Part shown: one piece after another, positions 55,263-61,063 of the stretch
Layout of the letters: the number at the start of each line of letters is the position of its first letter
Position numbering within the stretch: position 1 is the first letter of the stretch
Source of the DNA: a virus
IMG/VR virus record: IMGVR_UViG_3300017917_003565
Location: 1-64,000 of that record
Direction: 5' to 3' (one strand)
Length of the DNA: 64,000 bases
Notes under the pieces: model-generated
Seen by the model: the letters and a program-made list of their open reading frames with translations, nothing else
Database searches by the model: none
Told to the model about the DNA's origin: nothing
Position numbers and translations under genes: made by a program

Positions 55263-55492
55263 TACAATATCCTTAGTAAACCATAAAAGTATGCCAACAA
55301 CAATCCAGCATTGACTACGACCAAACTCCATTCACGCCATACTATAGCGGTGATCAGCCAACACACTAGTCCAAGATTCCACAGATAAATGCTGGCAGGA
55401 TACAAGCCCTCCACAATGGTCAATGCTGCCATCAGTGTTACAGCAGTACTGAACCATTTCATTTTTTCTGTCACAGACAGATCTGTATTCAT
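55262..55492 (-). CDS. Three-helix small membrane protein (paralog of 46266)
   Basis: 76 residues: MKWFSTAVTLMAALTIVEGL then YPASIYLWNLGLVCWLITAI and VVVNAGLLLAYFYGLLRIL. It aligns with the 46266-46496 product over its full length. The ATG overlaps the upstream TAA (TAATG), but the -10 TATAAT also lies on it; transcripts from that promoter would use the internal Met (MKWF, 55462). Confidence 0.75.
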   Translation of the reverse strand: MNTDLSVTEKMKWFSTAVTLMAALTIVEGLYPASIYLWNLGLVCWLITAIVWREWSLVVVNAGLLLAYFYGLLRIL

Positions 55493-55520
55493 TATACTAC
55501 AGGATCCCCATTGTTGTCAA
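55491..55520 (-). promoter_or_regulatory. Consensus sigma70 promoter overlapping a start codon
   Basis: TTGACA (55515-55520), 18 nt, TATAAT (55491-55496) whose end forms part of the ATG at 55492. Confidence 0.65.
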
Positions 55521-55983
55521 CTTCAATCCAAGTGTAATCTCCCAACCATTTGACCCTAGCTATGTATTGATAGTGATCCGGGGCACCTGTGCTCCATTGT
55601 GTAGGACCAAGATGCGTGAGTATAGTCGCTCCTAGTTTGTTGTCGTATGCCAACCAATAGATCTGATTATGATATACCTGGAACTGGTATCGAGCGGCAT
55701 GGACAGCATCAGTTATCTCAAGCCTGCGCCGTATACTATTGGCCTGTTTTTGCAAAACAGCCACCAAAGACATGATCCTATCGTATTCTTGCTGAGCGTG
55801 TAAACGGGCCACGTTAAGCATGATGTCTTTTTGTTTTTCAACTGGTACCAGATCAAAAGCCGGAGCACCAACCTCCACAGGATAAGGCGTAGATGTACGG
55901 TTGATGAACTCCACCAGACTATTGCCCATGGTGGCATCGAAACTGGTGCGACCTTTGGCACGATTGCTAGATTCTTCACTCAA
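55492..55983 (-). CDS. DUF2452-type protein
   Basis: 163 residues. RTSTPYPVEVGAPAFDLVPV, HAQQEYDRIMSLVAVLQKQA and VYHNQIYWLAYDNKLGATIL fit the DUF2452 pattern (TPYP... then Q-rich helix, then QIYxLY). The end QYIARVKWLGDYTWIEVDNN also fits. Known members have no assigned function. Coupled to its neighbours by overlaps. Confidence 0.75.
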   Translation of the reverse strand: MSEESSNRAKGRTSFDATMGNSLVEFINRTSTPYPVEVGAPAFDLVPVEKQKDIMLNVARLHAQQEYDRIMSLVAVLQKQANSIRRRLEITDAVHAARYQFQVYHNQIYWLAYDNKLGATILTHLGPTQWSTGAPDHYQYIARVKWLGDYTWIEVDNNGDPVV

Positions 55984-56680
55984 AAGTCAACTCCGGTCGA
56001 ACCACCTTCCAGAAATAAAAGTCATTCTGGCGATCATGCCCCAGTAGCCATTGCCCATTAAGCCGTAGTGTAGATTTAGTGTCCCACACATGTTCTACTA
56101 CGCTACGCAAGGGATTGTCGTAGGCCACAGACCACTGCACAGGATGTCCTGATGTTTCATCATGGAACCAATATTCCATGACTTCTCGACCTCGTCGGCT
56201 GTGGAAGATACGGCTGTGTTTACGGAGTTGTTTGGTGTGCCCTTCACGTAGGATAGACGGCGTGGCATCATTCAGTGTGGGTTGGATCAAGGTCTGTTCG
56301 ATCAAGGTAATCCGCTGAATATCTTCTACATAGAAGTAAGGCAAGCGATAGATCATGCCACGATGGCATTCTCTCATGATACCACCGTTGCAGATGTCAT
56401 AAAGATCACGACTAAACTGGCTAGGCTCGGTGTTGGATTTCAGTGCTCGTACGGCCAACTTGTTGCGATAATATTTACGAGTTGCATCAGCCATTTCTCG
56501 ATCATGATCATGAGCTTCAATATCAGACCAGTCTACCCAACGCCGGTTGGGAAACTTGGTCCACACATGATATGCCGCCCACGACAACGCCAAGGGATCG
56601 GCTTTTTCAGTCAAGGGCCTGCGATCTTGTGCTCGTTGCTGTATCTCGTATTCTTCCAAAAAAGTTTCTGTATCTGCCAT
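55976..56680 (-). CDS. Phage protein, unknown
   Basis: 234 residues from ATG 56680 (MADTETFLEEYEIQQRAQDR); a longer in-frame ATG at 56764 would overlap the 56682 gene. Trp/Tyr-rich middle (YRLPYFYVEDIQRI) and C-terminal HDRQNDFYFWKVVRPELTFE. It follows the upstream gene at one base distance. Unknown function. Confidence 0.65.
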   Translation of the reverse strand: MADTETFLEEYEIQQRAQDRRPLTEKADPLALSWAAYHVWTKFPNRRWVDWSDIEAHDHDREMADATRKYYRNKLAVRALKSNTEPSQFSRDLYDICNGGIMRECHRGMIYRLPYFYVEDIQRITLIEQTLIQPTLNDATPSILREGHTKQLRKHSRIFHSRRGREVMEYWFHDETSGHPVQWSVAYDNPLRSVVEHVWDTKSTLRLNGQWLLGHDRQNDFYFWKVVRPELTFE

Positions 56681-56681
56681 A

Positions 56682-57407
56682 TCAGTCCCACAATCCTTCG
56701 TAGTATTTGCCAAACAGTCGGAATCCGTTAGAGATGCGTTTTTGCACAGCCTCCATGCCTTCACGATCCCAATAACTGGTGTCGTTTGGACCTCGCTTCA
56801 TTTCGTAATACTTGTGTTCGCCCTTGGGCACTTCGTTGCCATCCTTGTCCACCGGAATCCACAGCAGGTCGATTTCACCTGAATGGAATTCGCTTTGCCA
56901 GTCGTCCTCGTTTTTCTTTTCAAAGGCAAAAATCATTTCGTCCAGGACCCAGTCCCAGCGCAGGAAGTGATTATCATCTGTGTCGTATTCGTTTTCCTTG
57001 GGTGGCGCGGCTGTGCTACGCAAGTGTTCGGGCACATCCTCGTCGTCTACCATAGGAGCGCCATGCTTGGTCGCTTTGAGTTGTCGCAACATGGGCAACA
57101 CGATGGAAGCCAAGGTCGAATCCATTGACCAGGTATCCCAGCGATCGATACGGACATATTCGACACGAGGATGGATCGTGTCTAGAACGCGGTTGATAAA
57201 CCCAGATACGGGCGTTAACCGGTCGGCCCAGCGATCTACCCACTCAGGATGATCCACCCATTGGCTTTTTTCTCGCTTTTCATCTTCTAGAGTTTGTGTC
57301 AAAGTCCATCGACCGCACTTGCTCCAGTCTGTCCAAAAGAATACGCATTCGATGATCTTATAAGGCGAGATCCAGTGATTGCGGTAGTTTGATTTATAAA
57401 CTTTCAT
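56682..57407 (-). CDS. Phage protein, unknown
   Basis: 241 residues from ATG 57407 (MKVYKSNYRNHWISPYKIIE), with AAGGATT upstream. MKVYKSNYRNHWISPY is a strongly marked N-terminus. Charged, aromatic C-terminal part (GFRLFGKYYEGLWD). It overlaps the 57404 gene as ATGA. Unknown function. Confidence 0.7.
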   Translation of the reverse strand: MKVYKSNYRNHWISPYKIIECVFFWTDWSKCGRWTLTQTLEDEKREKSQWVDHPEWVDRWADRLTPVSGFINRVLDTIHPRVEYVRIDRWDTWSMDSTLASIVLPMLRQLKATKHGAPMVDDEDVPEHLRSTAAPPKENEYDTDDNHFLRWDWVLDEMIFAFEKKNEDDWQSEFHSGEIDLLWIPVDKDGNEVPKGEHKYYEMKRGPNDTSYWDREGMEAVQKRISNGFRLFGKYYEGLWD

Positions 57408-57787
57408 TGTAATCCTTTTTGTTCTAGGCCTTGTTGATACCACTCGATGAATCTATTGCCTTCGGTCTGTTTCAAATCTATCATGCAACCATCTTTAAAC
57501 AAGGCTTCATACTCAATCCAGGCATTGGCTGAATAGCCACCTTGTTCCTGATTTTCTCTATAAAATCTTAGAGATCCAGAAAAATCATCGCACCACTTCC
57601 AGTGATGATTCTTTGTATCTAAATACATGCCAAATAAATGGCTAGCATCATTGATCCATTCTGCATCATATTCTTCAACCCACAAACGTCCTAACTCATC
57701 TATTTTGTATTGATCCAACATCTGACGAGGAGTGTCTTTGCTTTGATACTTGTTGCCTTCAAACTCTACCCAGTCAAACATACCCAT
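57404..57787 (-). CDS. Small protein with C-terminal EWYxxGxExKGL tail
   Basis: 127 residues: MGMFDWVEFEGNKYQSKDTP, then NHHWKWCDDFSGSLRFYREN, ending RFIEWYQQGLEQKGLQ. The last 12 residues match the end of the unrelated 60022 product. It overlaps the 57787 gene by one base and the 57407 gene as ATGA. Unknown function. Confidence 0.7.
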   Translation of the reverse strand: MGMFDWVEFEGNKYQSKDTPRQMLDQYKIDELGRLWVEEYDAEWINDASHLFGMYLDTKNHHWKWCDDFSGSLRFYRENQEQGGYSANAWIEYEALFKDGCMIDLKQTEGNRFIEWYQQGLEQKGLQ

Positions 57788-58104
57788 TACTTGATTCCTA
57801 AAGTCAGAGGACTATGATCAAGATCACAAATATCTCGACCATTGATTGTGCCTTCGTAAAAATGTGCATCGGCGTCAATGATCTTGATTCTCATGTCACA
57901 ATGTTTGATGTCGTAGTCTGTGAAGTTGTATTGTGCATCATAGACTCTAAACACAAATTTATTCGAGGCATGGCAATAGATCAAATCTCCAACTTCACCA
58001 TTAGCAGTTCGGCTCTTCATTACCACGATCCATCGTCCTTCCATATTCGTATTGTCAAAAACAACCAACCCAGGCTCACAGTCTGTGAGTGTGGGCCAGC
58101 CCAT
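57787..58104 (-). CDS. Small phage protein, unknown
   Basis: 105 residues: MGWPTLTDCEPGLVVFDNTN then GRWIVVMKSRTANGEVGDLI and a beta-rich middle. Its first 85 bp overlap the 58020 gene in another frame; a later start at 58044 would reduce but not remove the overlap. Unknown function. Confidence 0.6.
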   Translation of the reverse strand: MGWPTLTDCEPGLVVFDNTNMEGRWIVVMKSRTANGEVGDLIYCHASNKFVFRVYDAQYNFTDYDIKHCDMRIKIIDADAHFYEGTINGRDICDLDHSPLTLGIK

Positions 58105-58202
58105 TCATCTTGGTAACGGTTGATCCAGGGTATCCATCGCCAATGCAAAGGATTCACAGTCACGATCAAGGACAGGCCGCTATACCGTAACCAGTTAAAC
58201 AC
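58020..58202 (-). CDS. Small aromatic phage protein
   Basis: 60 residues: MFNWLRYSGLSLIVTVNPLH then WRWIPWINRYQDEWAGPHSQ and a membrane-like end (LGWLFLTIRIWKDDGSW). The Trp-rich MFNWLRY opening and DDGSW end are distinctive. Overlaps 57787 and 58195. Unknown function. Confidence 0.62.
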   Translation of the reverse strand: MFNWLRYSGLSLIVTVNPLHWRWIPWINRYQDEWAGPHSQTVSLGWLFLTIRIWKDDGSW

Positions 58203-58566
58203 TTTTGACTCCTTGTTCCACCCATTGTGCTAGAGCGTCATATTGCAGAGTGTCCCACTTGGTGTGCTCATCCATTATGTCGATCTGGATGTCTCGTTCT
58301 TTGGCCTGACACAACAAGTTGTTTAACACGGCCTGTCCATACCCATTGGTACCATATCCACCGTGACGACAACGATACACTGATCCTGAAGAACCATCAA
58401 AATCCCAAAATGAATCCTGCCACGTGGCACGCACTATGCCCGAGTTCAGTTTCCATGCGTCAGAACCTGTGTAACCTCCGGACCATGACGCAAATACCTT
58501 GTAGATGATTTCTTTGGGGGTGTGTATGCGCAACACCATCCAGCGATCTGGAACATACTCACTCAT
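58195..58566 (-). CDS. Small phage protein, unknown
   Basis: 123 residues: MSEYVPDRWMVLRIHTPKEI, SGGYTGSDAWKLNSGIVRAT and a Gly-rich centre (CRHGGYGTNGYGQAVLNNLL), then a charged helical end. It overlaps the 58566 gene by one base. Unknown function. Confidence 0.68.
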   Translation of the reverse strand: MSEYVPDRWMVLRIHTPKEIIYKVFASWSGGYTGSDAWKLNSGIVRATWQDSFWDFDGSSGSVYRCRHGGYGTNGYGQAVLNNLLCQAKERDIQIDIMDEHTKWDTLQYDALAQWVEQGVKSV

Positions 58567-58772
58567 CAGCTACCTCCTCCGACATAGACATGATGCATCA
58601 AATAGTTGATCACTTGATCAGACCCCAGTACCCACTGTTGTTCTGGTGTGCGTCCATCAAAAGCACGATTAGGACTGCACCACCATTTTGGTGCCAAATC
58701 TGATCCTACCATGGCTGTGACCAAACGATCGGCAATGTACCGGAATTCTTTTTGAGTATCAACAGAGCTCAT
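58566..58772 (-). CDS. Small early phage protein (leaderless start)
   Basis: 68 residues from ATG 58772 (MSSVDTQKEFRYIADRLVTA). A promoter with TATAAT six bases before this ATG would start the mRNA at the start codon; the ATG at 58778 lies immediately after the -10 and is excluded. Unknown function. Confidence 0.68.
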   Translation of the reverse strand: MSSVDTQKEFRYIADRLVTAMVGSDLAPKWWCSPNRAFDGRTPEQQWVLGSDQVINYLMHHVYVGGGS

Positions 58773-58778
58773 ATGCAT

Positions 58779-58807
58779 ATTATAACTGATCTATGATTTT
58801 TGATCAA
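58779..58807 (-). promoter_or_regulatory. Sigma70-type promoter, 6 nt before ATG 58772
   Basis: TTGATC (58802-58807), 17 nt, TATAAT (58779-58784), ATGCAT, ATG. Confidence 0.65.
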
Positions 58808-59622
58808 TCGAGATCTAAGTACTGTAACTCAAAATGATTGGCTTGAGACTCATGCCCTACGTAACCTCTAGGGTTGCATACCACACGAGTGGTTCCAATA
58901 TGGTAGTCACTATTGTTGTGCATGTGACCATGACAAACCAGTTTGATCTGTGGACGGTCCAACAAAAACTCCGAAAGATCGGTGTAGAAGTTACCGTTCA
59001 TCAAAGTATCAGATTTGTAGCATTCGGCCACACTGAGCTCAGATGGTGCATGATGCACTACCAACACAAACTTTTCATCCGGTCGGCCTTCGGTCACGAT
59101 ACGGATATAATCCAGCATGGCCCGATGATCGGCCAAGGTATCTTCGGGTTGTAATCGGCTGGCATAACCGCCACCGCTGACACCGCGCCCGCTGTTACGA
59201 CACACTCGGTAATCATTCATGCTCTTGCTGGCATTCCACATGGTCAAAGGATCTTCGTTGTTAAAGTCAGTCCAGAGTGTTCCGCCTACAAAGGTCACAC
59301 CTTTGATGTCAATGGTGTTCTTGTCCAGCATGTGCAAGTTGGAACACTTCTGATTGTCTAGCATGGCCCGGAGGCGATGACGACTACGGGCAAAATCACC
59401 GCTGTAGTGTTCGTGGTTGCCTAGCACATATACAACCTTTTCAAACCGATCGCATACACGACGGAAAAAGGTCTGTACCCTACGACCCATAGGAGTGTCG
59501 TTGGTGGCATCTACCGCTTGGCAGATATCTCCAGCCAACACTAACACATCAGCTGCCTGTTCATTGAACAGCTCGATATCACCGAACTCTAGATGGATGT
59601 CAGACGCCAACGCCAGTTTCAT
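58804..59622 (-). CDS. Calcineurin-like metallophosphoesterase
   Basis: 272 residues. All five motifs are present: LASDIHLEF (DxH), LVLAGDICQ (GD), YVLGNHEHYSG (GNHE), VLVVHHAPSE (H), LVCHGHMHNN (GHxH). The two-metal centre should be intact. AGGAAACAA lies before the ATG. Substrate unknown: phosphodiester, nucleotide or phosphoprotein. Confidence 0.9.
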   Translation of the reverse strand: MKLALASDIHLEFGDIELFNEQAADVLVLAGDICQAVDATNDTPMGRRVQTFFRRVCDRFEKVVYVLGNHEHYSGDFARSRHRLRAMLDNQKCSNLHMLDKNTIDIKGVTFVGGTLWTDFNNEDPLTMWNASKSMNDYRVCRNSGRGVSGGGYASRLQPEDTLADHRAMLDYIRIVTEGRPDEKFVLVVHHAPSELSVAECYKSDTLMNGNFYTDLSEFLLDRPQIKLVCHGHMHNNSDYHIGTTRVVCNPRGYVGHESQANHFELQYLDLD

Positions 59623-59992
59623 TTGTTTCCTGTTTTTTAAGATTAGCCAGTTCGGCCTTGAGTCGCTCGATTAGATCTGGATCGCCACCACTGAGATATG
59701 CAATCTTGTCAGGATACAGTTCAGCGAATCGTTTGCGTATTTCGGCTAGGTCAGATCCTTGACACAGGAACTGACGATCGTTTTCACGATAAAAATACAG
59801 TTGTCCATTGTGTTCTTCTACCAACACACCCAACATCTGTTTTTCTACCTCTTGGGCAGCTTCACGTGCTAGATCACGGATCTGCACTTCAAACCGCCCA
59901 ATGGCGCGGCGCACCAGATAAACCAGCAACAACACGCTGATGCCCATGCCGATCATGATACCAGCTATAAGATTTAGAGTACTACTTTCCAT
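59600..59992 (-). CDS. Membrane-anchored protein with coiled coil
   Basis: 130 residues: N-terminal transmembrane segment (LNLIAGIMIGMGISVLLLVY), then a charged helix (IRDLAREAAQEVEKQMLGVL), a small beta segment (HNGQLYFYRENDRQFLCQGS) and a helical end. Overlaps the phosphoesterase by 23 bp. Unknown function. Confidence 0.68.
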   Translation of the reverse strand: MESSTLNLIAGIMIGMGISVLLLVYLVRRAIGRFEVQIRDLAREAAQEVEKQMLGVLVEEHNGQLYFYRENDRQFLCQGSDLAEIRKRFAELYPDKIAYLSGGDPDLIERLKAELANLKKQETNETGVGV

Positions 59993-60021
59993 GTTTCACT
60001 CCAGGTTGATTAACACAGTGT

Positions 60022-60540
60022 TTATTTTAGTCCTTTGGCTTCTACACCTTCTTTGTACCACTCAGTCAAAGGTTCTGGTTCTTCATCTTCAACATAGCCA
60101 AACGCTTCTTCGGCCATGGCCAGATACCCTTCACGATCAGAATTTGCGTCACGATGATCATCATCCAGGTATTCGCCATCCCAGATTACCCGGCCCACAA
60201 AGGCCATTCCGGGTTCCCAATATTCCAAGGTAAACTGCATCTGACTGTTTTGTTGCGCCCAGGTGTAAAAGGCTTCCACACAAGGACCCCAGGCCGTACT
60301 GAACTCAAATGTGACAGAATCTTCTTCGGGTTGATGCTCAAAATACACATCCGATATTTCCCATTTGGTACCCCAGTTGGCCACACGCCACGAATACCAA
60401 TCTTGGTCAGTTTCGTACTTGGGCTCGGGCACCATCCAGGCCAGCAACGGTGTGTCTTCATGATTGAGGATTTCAGTGATTTCCTGGATCACCGACGCAG
60501 GACCTGAAATAGTTGCACGGTTGGAACACCAGTTGGGCAT
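60022..60540 (-). CDS. Api92-like ferredoxin-fold protein with EWYxxGxExKGL tail
   Basis: 172 residues. MPNWCSNRATISGPASVIQE is the typical opening of the phage MPNWCxN/Api92-like (DUF1281-type) family; TFEFSTAWGPCVEAFYTWAQ fits the ferredoxin-like fold. The end PLTEWYKEGVEAKGLK matches the tail of the 57404 product. It has an early promoter and a TAAATA box. Function unknown. Confidence 0.78.
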   Translation of the reverse strand: MPNWCSNRATISGPASVIQEITEILNHEDTPLLAWMVPEPKYETDQDWYSWRVANWGTKWEISDVYFEHQPEEDSVTFEFSTAWGPCVEAFYTWAQQNSQMQFTLEYWEPGMAFVGRVIWDGEYLDDDHRDANSDREGYLAMAEEAFGYVEDEEPEPLTEWYKEGVEAKGLK

Positions 60541-60550
60541 GATATACCTT

Positions 60551-60556
60551 TATTTA
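60551..60556 (-). promoter_or_regulatory. TAAATA box near 60540 start
   Basis: CAGTAAATAAAGGTA upstream of the ATG at 60540, downstream of the sigma70 promoter; perhaps a second, late start site. Confidence 0.35.
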
Positions 60557-60568
60557 CTGTAAAACTAC

Positions 60569-60597
60569 ATTATACAGCAAATGCCATTATTGGTCAA
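60569..60597 (-). promoter_or_regulatory. Early promoter of the 60540 gene
   Basis: GGTTGACC (TTGACC 60592-60597), 17 nt, TATAAT (60569-60574). Confidence 0.75.
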
Positions 60598-60602
60598 CCA
60601 AA

Positions 60603-60634
60603 GAAAAAGCCCTGGTATTGCGCCAGGGCTTGGG
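60603..60634 (-). terminator. Rho-independent terminator of the 60671 gene
   Basis: AGCCCTGG and CCAGGGCT form an 8-bp stem with a 7-nt loop, followed by TTTTTC on the minus strand. Confidence 0.82.
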
Positions 60635-60670
60635 CTCAGTGCTCGGTCTGAATCGAGCAGCGGGTGGGTA

Positions 60671-60934
60671 TTAGATACCCAATGCAAGAGCACGGTAGCC
60701 AGCGGCTACCAACTTACGGCTGGGTTTGCCAAGCACATATTCTGTGACTTGTACGCCATTGCCTGCTTTGCGGCTGTTGGTGTAAACGGCAAAACCGTGG
60801 TTACGGATGCGGCTTACTTCAGCTGACAAATTCTTAACACCCATCTTTGATGCTTGGCTGGCTGTTAAGGCTTTACCACTTTGCAGTGCTTGGAAGACGC
60901 GGAAGGTCTTGGTTTCTGGATTGATAAACTTCAT
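60671..60934 (-). CDS. Small helix-turn-helix-like protein
   Basis: 87 residues: KFINPETKTFRVFQALQSGK then ALTASQASKMGVKNLSAEVS and RIRNHGFAVYTNSRKAGNGV. The helix ALTASQASKMG with a following helix resembles a winged helix-turn-helix DNA-binding domain. AAAGGTAAC lies upstream; a sigma70 promoter and terminator make it a single-gene unit. Possible early transcription regulator. Confidence 0.75.
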   Translation of the reverse strand: MKFINPETKTFRVFQALQSGKALTASQASKMGVKNLSAEVSRIRNHGFAVYTNSRKAGNGVQVTEYVLGKPSRKLVAAGYRALALGI

Positions 60935-60982
60935 TTGTGTTACCTTTCATGATAGTTCACTGTTTTTACACAGCGTAGGCTT

Positions 60983-61011
60983 AGTATAGCATGCGCTGAC
61001 TTGCTAAACAA
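60983..61011 (-). promoter_or_regulatory. Sigma70-type promoter of the 60934 gene
   Basis: TTGTTT (61006-61011), 17 nt, TATACT (60983-60988). Confidence 0.6.
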
Positions 61012-61035
61012 CCTTGTTTGGTAAGCATTTAGCCA

Positions 61036-61041
61036 TAAATA
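61036..61041 (+). promoter_or_regulatory. Plus-strand TAAATA box for the 61064 fibre gene
   Basis: GCCATAAATAAC on the plus strand, 22 nt before the ATG at 61064. Confidence 0.5.
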
Positions 61042-61063
61042 ACAAAAAAGGCTGAATCCACAC

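Noticed and set aside
1480-58750. Avoidance of GAATTC as sign of EcoRI-type self-restriction
   Set aside because: The site is present at roughly chance frequency by eye, so avoidance is not supported; protection by methylation would be needed instead.
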